Position numbers and translations under genes: made by a program
The notes under the pieces: model-generated
Seen by the model: the letters and a program-made list of their open reading frames with translations, nothing else
Databases searched by the model: none
Told to the model about the DNA's origin: nothing
Assembly (NCBI RefSeq): GCF_007859755.1
Contig: NZ_SJPF01000004.1
Span: forward strand, 620,894 to 684,893
Reading direction: 5' to 3'
Source: Blastopirellula retiformator
GTDB taxonomy: Bacteria > Planctomycetota > Planctomycetia > Pirellulales > Pirellulaceae
DNA length: 64,000 nucleotides
Part shown: in pieces, positions 7,977-18,103 of the stretch
Layout of the letters: every line of letters begins with the position of its first letter
Numbering within the stretch: position 1 is the stretch's first letter

Positions 7977-8004
7977 GCTCGGTCAACGCTGACCGAGCTT
8001 TTTT
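7973..8004 (+). terminator. intrinsic terminator of the ExbB/ExbD-like operon
   Basis: A perfect stem (AAAAGCTCGGTCA / TGACCGAGCTTTT) with loop ACGC is followed by a T-run. It begins where the truncated family A repeat breaks off, so repeat and terminator are fused. Confidence 0.8.
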
Positions 8005-8310
8005 CTTGCACGCAACTCTTGCGAATGCGGTAAGTACGTCCCGGTTGTATCGATCGCGCGGTCCAAAGTGCCGCCGTTCCGGCGTCCGATCCCCATGGAG
8101 CCTACTTTCGCCAGAAAAAAGTGAAATTGATTTCCTATTCATGACCTACTCTTTGGGAGTTCAGAGTTCACCCATTAGAGAGTGCCAAATTCTGAACGTG
8201 CTGCATTCCCACAACACTGCCCCAATCTAAACGTGGATCGACGACCGCATCTTGGCGGAAGGCGTGCGTCGACCAGCCCCACCGGTACAACGTAATTTCC
8301 GAGTCGCCCC
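8005..8310. other. intergenic region upstream of the Amt-kinase gene
   Basis: About 300 bp with no credible gene; a 74-codon frame here has no recognisable protein character. It presumably carries the promoter of the ammonium sensor gene. I see no clear -10/-35 pair or NtrC-type site. Confidence 0.4.
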
Positions 8311-11300
8311 ATGTCCGCTACCGCTGAATCCCTCGACATCACCTGGATTCTGATCTGTTCCGCATTGGTAATGCTAATGCAGGGCGGTTTCTGCCTGCTG
8401 GAAAGTGGGATGGCGCGGGCGAAGAACAGCTTTAACGTCGCCCTGAAAAACCTGATCGACTTTTGCGTTTCCAGCGTCGTGTTTTGGACGTTCGGTTTCG
8501 CGCTGATGTTTGGCGTCAGCTACTACGGCCTGTTCGGCACGACCAATTTCTTCCTGGAAGGGGACGCTTCTCCCTGGTTGATGGCGTTCCTGCTGTTTCA
8601 GCTGATGTTCTGCGGCGCCGCGACGACGATTATCGCGGGCGCCGTGGCCGAGCGGATTCGCTTTCAGGGATATCTGATCATCAGCGTGTTCGTCTCGGCG
8701 ATCATCTACCCGCTGTTTGGCCACTGGGCCTGGGGTGGCGCGATCGAAGGGACGCCGACCGGCTGGCTGGCGCAACTCGGCTTCATCGACTTCGCCGGCT
8801 CGACCGTCGTCCACTCGGTCGGCGGCTGGGTCGCCCTGGCGGCGGTCTTGGTGATCGGACCGCGCCTAGGCCGCTTCGACGGCAACGAAGAAAAACCGAT
8901 CTCGGGCCACAACCTGACCCTGGCGACCTTCGGAGCGCTCGTCCTGTGGTTCGGCTGGTTCGGCTTCAACGGCGGCAGCACGCTCGCCATGAACGGATCG
9001 GTTCCCAAAATTCTGGTGAACACCAATCTCGCCGGCGCCATGGGCGCTCTGGCGGCGCTCGTCCTTTCCCAATGGGTTAGCAAGCGTCCCGACGTTGGTC
9101 AGGTGATGAACGGCGCTATCGCGGGGCTGGTCGGCGTGACCGCTTCGTGCCATATCTTGGCGCCGTGGGCCGCGGCGGTGGTTGGCGCCGGATCGGGCCT
9201 GGTCTGTAGCGGCGTCAGCTACTTGCTGCCGAAGTTGAAGATCGACGACGTAATCGGCGCGGTGCCGGCGCATGCCTGTGCCGGCTGTTTCGGCACGGTA
9301 GCGCTGGCGCTATTGGCCGATCCGGTCCACTTTGGCGAAGGCGTCACCCGTTGGCAACAACTTGGTATCCAACTGGTGGGCGTGACGACCTGCTTTGCCT
9401 GGTCGTTTGGCGGCGGCTTTATCGTCATCACGATCGCCAACCGGATCGCTCCGCTCCGCGTCTCTCGCGAACAAGAGCTTGACGGCCTGAACATCTCGGA
9501 GCATGGCGCCAGCACCGAACTGATCGACCTGCTGACCGACATGCAGCGGCATCGCAGTCTGGGCGACTTCTCGGAGGACGTCCACGTCGAGCCGCATACA
9601 GAGGTGGGTCAGATCGCCGCCGAGTACAACCGCGTGCTCGCCAAAGTGAACAGCGAGATGGCCCAGCGTGGCGAGGCCCAACGCCGCTTCCGCGAGATCT
9701 TTGAGAACGCCGTCGAAGGGATTTATCAAACGACGCCGGAAGGGTTCTTCATCACCGCTAATCCGGCGCTGGCGCGGTTGCTCGGCTATTACGATCTGGC
9801 GTCGCTGCGCGACGAGATCCAGGACGTTGCGATCGACGTCTATGTGGACCGCAATCGCCGTCAGAACTTTATCGACGAAATCGAACAGAACGGCGTCGTC
9901 TTCGGCTTCGAGTCGGAAATTCGCCGCGCCAACGGAACAATCGCCTGGATTTCGGAAAACGCCTCGGCCCGCCGCAATCACAACGGCGACGTCCTTTACT
10001 ACGAAGGAACGGTCGAAGACATCACGCAGCGCCGGAAGGCGGCGCAGCTGGCCGACGAAATCAAAGCGGCCGAAGCGGCCAACGAAGCGAAGAGCACCTT
10101 CCTGGCCAGCATGAGCCACGAGATCCGCACGCCGCTCAATGGCGTGATCGGGTTCCTCGATCTGCTGCACACCACGCGGATGGACGATCAGCAACAGCGT
10201 TTCGTCGAACTCGCCAAGTCCTCGGCCGGATCGCTGTTGCACCTGATCAACGACATCCTCGACCTCTCGAAAATCGAAGCCGGCGGGATCGAACTCGAAC
10301 AGACCGAGTTCGTCCTGACCGACCTGATCGAGTCGGTTCCCGAGATGTTCGCGCCGCAGTGCCGGATGACCGGGCTCGAGCTGAACAGCAGCATCGCCTC
10401 CGACGTTCCCCAGGCGGCGATCGGCGACTGCGAACGGATTCGCCAGGTGTTGGTCAACCTGTTTTCCAACGCGGTGAAGTTTACCGAAACCGGCGGCGTC
10501 TACCTGCGGGTTGAGCGTGAACGTTCGGTCCCGACCAGTTCCGACGCCGTCGCCCGCATTCGCTTCTCGGTCGAAGATACCGGCATCGGCGTGCCTCGCG
10601 CCAAGATGCAGCGGCTGTTCAAAGCGTTTTCGCAAGTCGACGCTTCCACAACGCGGCGATACGGCGGCACCGGGCTCGGCTTGGCGATCTGCAAACAGTT
10701 GGTCGAGTTGATGGGGGGCGAAATCGGCGTCGAGAGCGAAGTCGGCAAGGGCTCGACCTTCTGGTTCACGCTGCCGCTCGAAGCGATCGAACGTTCGACC
10801 TGCAATCAAATCCCCAACATTCAAGGTCTGCGGGTGTTGGCGGTCGACGACAACCACATGAACCTGCAGGTGATCAACGAACAGCTGCAATCGTGGGGCG
10901 TCGATGTGGCGACGGCCGGCAACGGCCGACGCGCTTTGGCCTTGCTGGAAGATGCGGCGAACCGAAACGTGCCGTTCCAGCTGGCGATCCTCGATCACCT
11001 GATGCCGGAACTGGATGGATTGCGTCTGGCCCATTTGATACACGACCACGACAAGCTGCAGTCGACGCGGCTGCTAATGCTCACATCGTACCAACAAACG
11101 ATCCCGCCGGCCGAACTGAAACAGCTGGAGATGCTCTGCCTGCCCAAACCGGTTCGTCAGACGCGGCTGCTCGACGCGCTGGTCGCAATGACGGGCCAGC
11201 GTTCGCCCAGGCTGTTGTCCGGCGAAGGCGAAACCGAAGCGACGACCGAGCCCCGGGCTCCGCTGGATGACAAGATCCTGGTCGTCGACGACAACGAGAT

Positions 11301-12090
11301 CAACCGCATCGTCGCCAAAGAGATTCTGCAGTCGGAAGGCTTTGACGTCGCGCTGGCCGAGAACGGCCGTCAGGCGGTCGACAAGATCTTGGAAGGCGCC
11401 TTCGACCTGGTCCTGATGGACTGCGAAATGCCCGAGATGGACGGTTTCGCCGCGACCAAAACGATTCGCCAGCGAGCCGCCGCCGACCGCACCGATTTGA
11501 AAAACCTGCCGATCGTTGCGTTGACCGCTCAAGCGGTTCGCGGCGACAAAGAGCGCTGCCTGGCCGCCGGCATGGATGGCTATGTGATGAAACCGGTCAA
11601 CCGCGGCGAATTGATCAGCACGATCGTCGATTGCCTGGCGCCGGCGGACGAGGAAGAATCGTTCTCAATCGAAGCGCCATACGACTTTGGCGTGGCCGAT
11701 CTGCACGAGGAGGTGACGCTCGATGTCGACGACTCCGACGGCTCGATCGACCGTGACGACCTGCTGGCCCGCTGCGGCGACAACGACGACCTAGCCCGGA
11801 TGATCCTGACGAAATTCAAAGATCGTTCGTCGCAAGACGCGGCGACGCTGGGTCAACATGTCGCCTCGAAAAATGCCGAGATGGTCGCCCAGTTGGCTCA
11901 TTCGCTGAAGGGGATGGCGGCCAACATTTCGGCCAAGGAAGTCGCCTCCGCCGCCGCCTTGCTGGAGCAAGCGGCCAAAGCCAGCGAAACCGAAACGTTC
12001 GCCGACCATTACGCTGGCGTCGTCGCCCGGTTAGAAACTTGCGAAGTCGCCATCGAACGTCTCCTTGCCGGGAACGAAGGGTGGGAATGA
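8311..12090 (+). CDS. ammonium transporter domain fused to hybrid sensor histidine kinase
   Basis: The protein has 1259 residues. Residues 1-390 are an Amt/Mep/Rh domain with the twin-histidine regions (VVHSVGGW and VPAHACAG). A HAMP-like linker (about 405-450) and a PAS domain (about 455-575) follow. The kinase core has the H-box [12 protein letters not shown] (His603), an N-box with [11 protein letters not shown], and G-boxes DTGIGV and GGTGLGLAI. Two receiver domains have Asp895 and Asp1037, each with a downstream KP motif. A C-terminal Hpt domain has His1197 in AHSLKGMAA. All phosphorelay residues are present, so it should sense or transport ammonium and pass phosphate along H-D-H-D. Amt-kinase fusions are known, for example Amt5 of the planctomycete Kuenenia. 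The likely output is the HD-GYP regulator 8 bp downstream. Confidence 0.95.
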   Translation: MSATAESLDITWILICSALVMLMQGGFCLLESGMARAKNSFNVALKNLIDFCVSSVVFWTFGFALMFGVSYYGLFGTTNFFLEGDASPWLMAFLLFQLMFCGAATTIIAGAVAERIRFQGYLIISVFVSAIIYPLFGHWAWGGAIEGTPTGWLAQLGFIDFAGSTVVHSVGGWVALAAVLVIGPRLGRFDGNEEKPISGHNLTLATFGALVLWFGWFGFNGGSTLAMNGSVPKILVNTNLAGAMGALAALVLSQWVSKRPDVGQVMNGAIAGLVGVTASCHILAPWAAAVVGAGSGLVCSGVSYLLPKLKIDDVIGAVPAHACAGCFGTVALALLADPVHFGEGVTRWQQLGIQLVGVTTCFAWSFGGGFIVITIANRIAPLRVSREQELDGLNISEHGASTELIDLLTDMQRHRSLGDFSEDVHVEPHTEVGQIAAEYNRVLAKVNSEMAQRGEAQRRFREIFENAVEGIYQTTPEGFFITANPALARLLGYYDLASLRDEIQDVAIDVYVDRNRRQNFIDEIEQNGVVFGFESEIRRANGTIAWISENASARRNHNGDVLYYEGTVEDITQRRKAAQLADEIKAAEAANEAKSTFLASMSHEIRTPLNGVIGFLDLLHTTRMDDQQQRFVELAKSSAGSLLHLINDILDLSKIEAGGIELEQTEFVLTDLIESVPEMFAPQCRMTGLELNSSIASDVPQAAIGDCERIRQVLVNLFSNAVKFTETGGVYLRVERERSVPTSSDAVARIRFSVEDTGIGVPRAKMQRLFKAFSQVDASTTRRYGGTGLGLAICKQLVELMGGEIGVESEVGKGSTFWFTLPLEAIERSTCNQIPNIQGLRVLAVDDNHMNLQVINEQLQSWGVDVATAGNGRRALALLEDAANRNVPFQLAILDHLMPELDGLRLAHLIHDHDKLQSTRLLMLTSYQQTIPPAELKQLEMLCLPKPVRQTRLLDALVAMTGQRSPRLLSGEGETEATTEPRAPLDDKILVVDDNEINRIVAKEILQSEGFDVALAENGRQAVDKILEGAFDLVLMDCEMPEMDGFAATKTIRQRAAADRTDLKNLPIVALTAQAVRGDKERCLAAGMDGYVMKPVNRGELISTIVDCLAPADEEESFSIEAPYDFGVADLHEEVTLDVDDSDGSIDRDDLLARCGDNDDLARMILTKFKDRSSQDAATLGQHVASKNAEMVAQLAHSLKGMAANISAKEVASAAALLEQAAKASETETFADHYAGVVARLETCEVAIERLLAGNEGWE

Positions 12091-12097
12091 ACCAACG

Positions 12098-13108
12098 ATG
12101 AACGCCTTGGAACATGCTACGAACATCTTGATTGTTGATGATGACGAGATCTCGCTCGACTTGCTGCGGCATGCGCTGGAAGCTCAGAACTTCTGCGTCT
12201 GGTCGGCCAGCAACGGGGCGGAAGCGCTTGGCGCGCTTGAAGCGGAAAACATCAATCTTGTCGTCACCGACTGGGAAATGCCGGTCCTCGACGGCTTGGA
12301 GTTCTGTCGTGAAGTCCGCCGTCGTCAGTCCGATCACTACGTTTATGTGATCTTGCTGACCAGCCATGGCGCCCGCGACGAAATCGTCGAAGGCATGGCG
12401 GCCGGCGCCGACGACTTCATCGTCAAGCCTTTCAATCCGCCGGAACTGCTGGCCCGCATTCAAGCCGGCCGACGGGTGCTGGCGCTCGAAACCCGCGACC
12501 TGGTGATCTTCGCTCTGGCGCGGCTTGCCGAATCGCGCGACACCGACACCGGCCTACACCTCGAACGCGTCCGCATGTACGCCCGTCGTCTGGCCGAAGA
12601 ACTCGCCGCTTCGTCTGCATTCACCGATGAAATCGACGCCGAGTTCATTCGTCTGGTTTATCAAACCTGCCCGCTGCATGACATTGGCAAGGTCGGCGTA
12701 CCCGACGCCGTCTTGCTGAAACCCGGCAAGCTAACCGACGAAGAGTTCGAGATCATGAAGCGGCATACGATCATCGGCGCCGAGACGCTGGATGCCGCGC
12801 TCAACCAATTTCCCAATGCCCGTTTTCTGCAGGTCGCCCGCGATATTGCGATCGGTCACCACGAGCGTTGGAACGGTCGCGGCTATCCTTACGGGATCGC
12901 CGGCAATCAGATTCCGCTGGCTGCCCGGATCGTTGCCGTCGCCGACGTCTATGACGCGTTGACGACGTCGCGGGTCTACAAAGACGCCATGCCGCACGAC
13001 CAGGCAAGAGCGATGATCGTCGCCGCGTTCCAGCGATGTTGCCCCGAGTTTGTGCGGATTTCGCAGCGCTACGCCAACGAGAACGAACCGGCGGCCTGCG
13101 GCGTTTAA
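12098..13108 (+). CDS. response regulator with HD-GYP phosphodiesterase domain
   Basis: The chosen ATG lies 8 bp after the kinase stop; the open frame extends upstream into the kinase gene. The receiver domain (about 8-125) has phospho-acceptor Asp58 in VTDWEMPVLDG and the conserved Lys in FIVKPFNPPE. The HD-GYP domain has HDIGK (His194, Asp195), HHERWNGRGYP (His254, His255) and ADVYDALTTSRVYK. These are the metal-binding and signature residues of cyclic-di-GMP phosphodiesterases. With the preceding gene it forms a two-component pair: ammonium state sensed at the membrane would set c-di-GMP breakdown. The enzymatic role is family knowledge; the pairing is inferred from adjacency. The 336-residue length is typical. 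Confidence 0.93.
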   Translation: MNALEHATNILIVDDDEISLDLLRHALEAQNFCVWSASNGAEALGALEAENINLVVTDWEMPVLDGLEFCREVRRRQSDHYVYVILLTSHGARDEIVEGMAAGADDFIVKPFNPPELLARIQAGRRVLALETRDLVIFALARLAESRDTDTGLHLERVRMYARRLAEELAASSAFTDEIDAEFIRLVYQTCPLHDIGKVGVPDAVLLKPGKLTDEEFEIMKRHTIIGAETLDAALNQFPNARFLQVARDIAIGHHERWNGRGYPYGIAGNQIPLAARIVAVADVYDALTTSRVYKDAMPHDQARAMIVAAFQRCCPEFVRISQRYANENEPAACGV

Positions 13109-13113
13109 GCTCG

Positions 13114-14238
13114 CTATTTGGCGTCGGACAACCGATGCGTCGGCACGGGACGACCTGGGCGAAAGTACTGCGTCTGCTGCCGGTCAACCTGAACGCCGAG
13201 CGATTTCGCCGCCGCGTCGATCGCCTCATCGACCTGCTGACGCAATACCTCCGGCGCGATGCCGACACGGGCATTGACCACCACGTCCGCTTCCTTTGCC
13301 TGGCAGTTAGACGGCAGCGACAGAACCGGCGCCGTGTCGCTGCTGATCAAGTTGGCGACTCCATAAAAACCTTCCCACAGGCCGATCGCTTTCAAGTGGG
13401 CGGTTTCGGCGGCGGAGTTGGCGAGCGACTGCTGCAAGCTGCCCATGATCGTCATCAGAAAGGCGTCCAGATCAAACGCTTCGCTGGAAGTCGCCTTCAA
13501 GCTGCTGTTGAGCCAGCCCAGCTCCGCTTCTCCTTCGGCGTAAAGATCGTAATCGATCTCCAGGATCTTCTTACCAAAGTCGCCCCGCTGATCGATCAGC
13601 TCGACCAGTGCGTCAAAGCCGGCGCCCGTCTTGGCCGAGGTACGCAGAATCGGCGTGCCAGGGAACTCGGCGGTGATCAATTGGGCGAGCGTCTCGACCT
13701 TTTGCGGATCGAGCTCGTCAATGCGATTGATAATCACAAAGTCAGCCTCTTCCAGCTGCTTTTTGAAGATGTAGGCCGCCTTGGGCGAGAAGCCGCCGTT
13801 GTCGTCTCCCTGCAAGATCCGCAAACCATGCGATGGCTTCAAAATCACGCCATACGGGGCGACGTCAAACTGGGCGTCAAACATCTGCACCAGCGGCTGC
13901 ACGACCGTCGCCACCAAGTCCGTGCAGCTGCCGACCGGCTCGGCGATGACGACGTCGGGTCGATCTTTCGCCGCCAGTTTGTCGACCGTGCCGGTCAACT
14001 CGTTAAAGTTGCAGCAGAAGCAGGCGCCCGCCACTTCGCCGACCCGAAAGCCTTGCGAACGCAGCAGCTGCGTATCGACCAGGTCGGTCGCTTGATCGTT
14101 GGTGACGATGCCAACGTTCAGACCTTGCTCACGATAGTACTGCGCCAAACGGCCGATCGTGGTCGTTTTGCCGGCGCCCAAAAAGCCGCCGATCATGACG
14201 AAACGAATCAGATTTTTCTCGTTGGCGGTAGACGGCAT
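13114..14238 (-). CDS. CobW/COG0523-type GTPase
   Basis: The protein has 374 residues. The Walker [12 protein letters not shown] (residues 17-27) is near the N-terminus. A C73-F-C75-C76 cluster matches the metal-binding CxCC motif of COG0523 GTPases, and an INRIDEL guanine-specificity motif follows. The C-terminal part lacks the usual CobW_C pattern and is rich in hydrophobic helices (about 230-310). Family members act as metal (Zn, Co) chaperones or insertases; the substrate cannot be told here. It converges on the HD-GYP gene with a 5-bp gap, and the aquaporin gene is transcribed toward it 43 bp away, so the two minus-strand genes may be co-transcribed. Confidence 0.9.
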   Translation of the reverse strand: MPSTANEKNLIRFVMIGGFLGAGKTTTIGRLAQYYREQGLNVGIVTNDQATDLVDTQLLRSQGFRVGEVAGACFCCNFNELTGTVDKLAAKDRPDVVIAEPVGSCTDLVATVVQPLVQMFDAQFDVAPYGVILKPSHGLRILQGDDNGGFSPKAAYIFKKQLEEADFVIINRIDELDPQKVETLAQLITAEFPGTPILRTSAKTGAGFDALVELIDQRGDFGKKILEIDYDLYAEGEAELGWLNSSLKATSSEAFDLDAFLMTIMGSLQQSLANSAAETAHLKAIGLWEGFYGVANLISSDTAPVLSLPSNCQAKEADVVVNARVGIAPEVLRQQVDEAIDAAAKSLGVQVDRQQTQYFRPGRPVPTHRLSDAK

Positions 14239-14281
14239 GCAGGCACTCCGAGGGAAAATATCAGCTTCGAATGATCTTGAA

Positions 14282-15139
14282 TTATTCAGGCGACGCGGTC
14301 GGTTCGATCACGTACGGCAGCAACAATTTCTGGAACAGCCCGCAACCGACAATCGAGCCGACGATCGGTGCGATGATGTAGACGGTGACGATGCCGATTC
14401 CGTTCGGACCAGGTATCGCGGCGCTGCCCCAGCCGGCGAAATAGGCGAACAGCCGCGGCCCAAAATCGCGGGCCGGATTAAAGCAGGCCTGCGTCAGCGG
14501 CGCAATCACGCAGATCAGCGCAGCGACGCAGATGCCGATAAAGACGGGCGCCAAGTTCTTGGGGCCGGCCAGATGTTCTTTCTCGGTCGTGGCCAACACC
14601 ACAATCGCCAGGATGGCTGTTCCCAGCATCTCGGCGACAAACGCCATCGGCCCGTTGAAGCTGGCCTGCCAGGCGGCCAGTTCGTCGTCGGTGACCGCTT
14701 CGGTTCCCAGTTTGCCGGGGTTCGGGTAGTACTCTCCAAAACACATCGCCGTCACGATGCTGGCCGGTTCGCCGCGGACAATCCCGCGCTCCGCTTCGAC
14801 CAGGCCGAAGTAGGAAGCGTTGATGGCGAATAACACCGCCGCAGCGAGAAAAGCGCCAACTACTTGCGACGTCACGTAAGGCGCAACGCGGCCGAGGGGA
14901 AACAGCCCCCAACTGGCCAATCCGATTGTGATCGCCGGATTGATATGGGCGCCGCTAATCGCGCCGACCGCGTAGATCGCCAGCATGATCGAGACGCCCC
15001 AGACCATGCCGACCTGCCACAGGCCTGACATGTCGCCATGCAACACAGCCGTCTGCACGGCGCCCAGGCCGAAGAAAATCAGCAAGAACGTGCCGATCAC
15101 CTCCGCAACACAGCAAATCCACAAGGGGCGGGCAGTCAT
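14282..15139 (-). CDS. MIP family aquaglyceroporin
   Basis: The start at 15137-15139 follows AAAGGT seven bases upstream and gives a 285-residue protein beginning [10 protein letters not shown]. The open frame extends further upstream without supporting signals. Both NPA half-helices are present: HINPAIT (Asn67) and [11 protein letters not shown] (Asn221). Asp after the second NPAR is the glycerol-facilitator signature, so glycerol or other small polyol transport is more likely than strict water passage. About six membrane helices can be traced. A roughly 35-residue insertion between the half-channels ([10 protein letters not shown] to [11 protein letters not shown]) is longer than in GlpF-like proteins I can recall. 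It lies divergent from the nuclease-like gene. Confidence 0.92.
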   Translation of the reverse strand: MTARPLWICCVAEVIGTFLLIFFGLGAVQTAVLHGDMSGLWQVGMVWGVSIMLAIYAVGAISGAHINPAITIGLASWGLFPLGRVAPYVTSQVVGAFLAAAVLFAINASYFGLVEAERGIVRGEPASIVTAMCFGEYYPNPGKLGTEAVTDDELAAWQASFNGPMAFVAEMLGTAILAIVVLATTEKEHLAGPKNLAPVFIGICVAALICVIAPLTQACFNPARDFGPRLFAYFAGWGSAAIPGPNGIGIVTVYIIAPIVGSIVGCGLFQKLLLPYVIEPTASPE

Positions 15140-15315
15140 CAATTGACCTTTAACGTTTCGCCGCAGCAGGGTAGGGTAGGGCCGATTTTCGCCACTCCCG
15201 TGCGAGCCGCTTCTGCGAAAGAACGCGCCGGGGGAGGGAACATTCAAACCATCATTTGAATCAAATTCGGGCCGATTGCAAGAACGGCTTTCAATTTCCG
15301 CCCGCAGGACGCCCC

Positions 15316-16005
15316 GTGGAAACGTCGCTACACCGCCAACTGAAACACCTGTACGCCGGCGAAGATGCCGCGACCGAGGTGCAGTTTGGCCGTTACCGGA
15401 TCGACGCCGTCGTCGGCGAAGAACTGGTCGAAGTGCAGTGTGCGTCCCTCTCGGCGATTGGCCCCAAGATCAAAGCCCTGGTCAAACAGCGGCCGGTTCG
15501 CGTGGTGAAACCGCTGATCGCCCGCAAGCGGATCGTCCGCCGCAAAAAAAGTGGCGGCGAGATCATCAGCAACCGCCTGAGCCCCAAGAAGGGGACCTGG
15601 CTCGATTTGTTTGACGACTTGGTCTACTTCACCAAGGTCTTTCCGCACGACAACCTGACGCTGGAAGTGCCGCTGGTTCATATCGAAGAGCACCGCGTTC
15701 CCGGGCATGGCAAACGCCGCCGCTGGCGCCAAAACGATCACACGGTGGAAGACATCCAGCTGATCGAAGTGCTCGAAACCCGCCGCATCACCACAGCCGA
15801 CCAATTGTGGAAGTTTGTCCCCGGCAAACTGCCGAAAGAGTTCGACACCAGCGACTTGGCCCGCGTCGTCGGTTGCCAACGTTGGATCGCCCAGCGAATC
15901 GCCTACTGCCTGCGCGAAACAGGCGCCGCCGAGCCGGTCGGCAAACGAGGCAACGCGGTCACCTACGCCAAGGCGAAAAAGCGGAAAAAAGCGAAAGCTG
16001 CGTAG
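15316..16005 (+). CDS. nuclease-like protein with C-terminal winged helix
   Basis: I chose the GTG at 15316, preceded by AGGA six bases upstream. An upstream in-frame TTG (15256) is possible but has no ribosome site. The 229-residue protein begins VETSLHRQLKHLYAG. It then carries FGRYRIDAVVGEELVEVQC: Asp30 and Glu39-x-Gln41 on consecutive strands, like the D...ExQ/ExK core of PD-(D/E)xK nucleases. The C-terminal half (about 150-215: TRRITTADQLWKF, DTSDLARVVGCQRWIAQRIAYCL) reads as a helix-turn-helix/winged-helix, ending in a Lys/Arg-rich tail. DNA binding or cleavage is an inference; I do not recognise a named family with certainty. It stands alone. Confidence 0.7.
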   Translation: METSLHRQLKHLYAGEDAATEVQFGRYRIDAVVGEELVEVQCASLSAIGPKIKALVKQRPVRVVKPLIARKRIVRRKKSGGEIISNRLSPKKGTWLDLFDDLVYFTKVFPHDNLTLEVPLVHIEEHRVPGHGKRRRWRQNDHTVEDIQLIEVLETRRITTADQLWKFVPGKLPKEFDTSDLARVVGCQRWIAQRIAYCLRETGAAEPVGKRGNAVTYAKAKKRKKAKAA

Positions 16006-16095
16006 CCTGATTTCTTTTTGCCGGCAAGATTTTCCTTCGCCCCACGAATCGACTAAGATCGGGCAACCTCTCTCCTTGGTCTTCCGCTAGTCGCC

Positions 16096-16749
16096 ATGTT
16101 GATCTTTCAGCGCATCCTCAAACTCTCACTGACTCTGGCCTTTGTCGTCGGCGTCGTCATGTTCGCCCTGGCGAAGCGTGAGCAAGCGCCGATCAAGGCC
16201 GAGTACGATCGACTACGCGCCAAGTTTGGCGAGCTGCCCAACGTTTCGCCTGATCGGTTTCAAATTCTCAGCTTTCAGAGCGAAGAGCCGGGCCACTTGG
16301 TGTGGCGATTTCGGCCCCCCGATAACGTGCCGATAAAGTTCAACAGCGAGATTTCGTTCGGCGGCGGATCGTGCCGCGGCGGCACAACCTCCTACGGCGC
16401 CAAACGGACGGAAGGACTCATTCGTTTTCGCATCGACTTTGACAATCCACGCATGGTTTGTTTCCTCAAGTACCCGCATGGCCACATGACCTGTGGATCC
16501 AGCGATGCCGAAGCGGCCGAGGCGTATCGCCAGCACTGGGACGAACTGACGATCGAGACGGTATCGTCGACGACGCCGGAGTCGTATTCGCAAGACGAGA
16601 TCATCGACCTGGTTCGCATCACGGCGCCCGAGAAATTCGCAGACGGCACGTCCGTTCGAAGCGGCGAGAACGGCCTCTGCCTACTGGTGCGAATCGGCAC
16701 GCCGACGGCGTTCGATGCAGAAAAGGCGAAAGCCCAGGAGCAGCAATGA
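16096..16749 (+). CDS. membrane-anchored protein of unknown function, type A (cassette gene 1)
   Basis: The protein has 217 residues with one N-terminal membrane helix (about 7-27) followed by an extracytoplasmic domain. Landmarks are EYDRLRAKFGELPNV, LVWRFRPPD, YRQHWDELTIETV and IIDLVRITAPEKF. The third gene of this run has matching landmarks (RNRLAEIYGDL, FRWRFDQPP, LRDHWDELDIQVG, VVAMIQITAPLSL), so the two are paralogues. Its stop overlaps the next start as ATGA. I do not recognise a named family; it is probably a cell-envelope protein. Confidence 0.8.
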   Translation: MLIFQRILKLSLTLAFVVGVVMFALAKREQAPIKAEYDRLRAKFGELPNVSPDRFQILSFQSEEPGHLVWRFRPPDNVPIKFNSEISFGGGSCRGGTTSYGAKRTEGLIRFRIDFDNPRMVCFLKYPHGHMTCGSSDAEAAEAYRQHWDELTIETVSSTTPESYSQDEIIDLVRITAPEKFADGTSVRSGENGLCLLVRIGTPTAFDAEKAKAQEQQ

Positions 16750-17423
16750 CGCCGGACGACGAGTTTGCCGTCGAGTCGAAGTCGCCCGCTGCCGGGCGCG
16801 GTTCGCTGCTGCGATTCAACCTGTTCACGCTGCTGTTGGCGATGGCGGTTTTCGCCGTCTGGATGGCCTGGTATCTGACGCTGCAAGAGACCGCCCGGAT
16901 GCAGGCGAGCTTATCTGGCTTACGAAATCTGGCGCGAGAACTCCGAATCAACTCGCCCGACTGGTACGCCGCCGTCCAGCATCATGAACTGACCGACGAC
17001 GACTTCCGCTGGCGCGTCTATCTTCCGCCAGACAACAAGTACCAACTTTGCGTCGCCACCCAGAACGTTGATCAGGCTTACGATCTCAAACGCCCGAAAC
17101 CGGAAGCGTCGATGATCGCGCCGATCGCCCCCGGCGAACACGAACTGATGCTCACCTACGAGAAAGAAGAGGACGAGTGGACGATCGCGGTGACCGTCGA
17201 CGGACAGATTATCCTTGAGGAGAAACAACCGGCCGACTGGAACCTGGGACGCGGCTCTTCTGGTGGGAGCCTGGTGCAAAAGAACCGCCATTTCACCACC
17301 GACGAGCCACTCAAGTTGTTCGACCGCGTTTTCTTCGTGCCTCTGCCCAACAAGCCAAACTCAGCCAGCTCCAAAGACTCCAATACCGGCCTGCGGCTGT
17401 GGGTGGAGAAGCTCAAAAAATGA
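16746..17423 (+). CDS. membrane-anchored protein of unknown function, type B (cassette gene 2)
   Basis: The start is the ATG in the ATGA overlap with the preceding stop, giving 225 residues; a longer frame upstream overlaps the first gene and is rejected. It has a short polar N-terminus, a membrane helix (about 20-43, LLRFNLFTLLLAMAVFAVW), a helical spacer and a beta-rich outer domain. Landmarks are WRVYLPPDNKYQLC, PIAPGEHELMLTY, GQIILEEKQP and a C-terminal NTGLRLWVEK. The fourth gene shares these landmarks. Function unknown. RFNLFTLLL-type N-termini recur in planctomycete membrane proteins. Confidence 0.8.
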   Translation: MTPDDEFAVESKSPAAGRGSLLRFNLFTLLLAMAVFAVWMAWYLTLQETARMQASLSGLRNLARELRINSPDWYAAVQHHELTDDDFRWRVYLPPDNKYQLCVATQNVDQAYDLKRPKPEASMIAPIAPGEHELMLTYEKEEDEWTIAVTVDGQIILEEKQPADWNLGRGSSGGSLVQKNRHFTTDEPLKLFDRVFFVPLPNKPNSASSKDSNTGLRLWVEKLKK

Positions 17424-18103
17424 GCCGCGAGAAATGGTGGAACCTAACGCCGCTGCAGATCGTTCATTGGCTGCTGCTGTTGGTCACGATGTGGGGGTTG
17501 TTTGGGGTCTGGGAGACGCAACACGCCCTTCGCAACTTGACGGCTGAAAGAAATCGTCTGGCGGAGATCTATGGCGACCTTCGCGCGGCCGACGCCGATA
17601 ACTTTCAAATCACGAAACTTCCGTCCGCAGAACCTCGAGAATTTCGTTGGCGATTCGACCAACCGCCAGGCAAAGTCGCGCAGATCCGAACCTCAATCCA
17701 CGGTTTGGATGGACGGTGGTCGACACAGCAATCGTCTTATTCGTCGTCGCATCCTTTAGGGTTCCATCGCATCAAGTACCTCGAAGCCGGAAATGACGCA
17801 TTCCTGTTTGTCACTAATTTGCAAGGGACGCGACATTGGGAGATTTCCGATTCTATCGTGGGAGAGCTGCTCCGTGATCATTGGGACGAACTCGACATCC
17901 AAGTCGGCGGTAGTCCGACGTCAGTGGAGTTCAACGACGACCAAGTGGTAGCAATGATCCAGATCACGGCGCCCCTTTCGCTATTACGCGAAATGAACGC
18001 CGAGGGCTATGAGTCCGACTTCCAATTCTTCTCCATTCAACTGGGAACCGATCTAGCGTTCGAGAAACTGGAGACCACAAGTTCGCAACCAGGGGTGCCA
18101 TGA
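17420..18103 (+). CDS. membrane-anchored protein of unknown function, type A' (cassette gene 3)
   Basis: The ATG overlaps the previous stop (ATGA) and gives 227 residues beginning MSREKWWNLT. A single helix at about 13-33 (IVHWLLLLVTMWGLFGV) is followed by a domain paralogous to that of the gene at 16096, with the same WRF, DHWDELDIQ and ITAP landmarks. It is slightly longer than its paralogue and diverged through most of its length, so the duplication is old. Translation is coupled at both ends. Function unknown. Confidence 0.8.
   Translation: MSREKWWNLTPLQIVHWLLLLVTMWGLFGVWETQHALRNLTAERNRLAEIYGDLRAADADNFQITKLPSAEPREFRWRFDQPPGKVAQIRTSIHGLDGRWSTQQSSYSSSHPLGFHRIKYLEAGNDAFLFVTNLQGTRHWEISDSIVGELLRDHWDELDIQVGGSPTSVEFNDDQVVAMIQITAPLSLLREMNAEGYESDFQFFSIQLGTDLAFEKLETTSSQPGVP

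Noticed and set aside
9310-11049. Minus-strand 579-codon frame antisense to the kinase
   Set aside because: Composition-driven shadow. All kinase motifs are on the plus strand.
15256-15315. TTG-initiated N-terminal extension of the nuclease-like gene
   Set aside because: No ribosome site before the TTG. The GTG at 15316 has AGGA and starts a more natural N-terminus.
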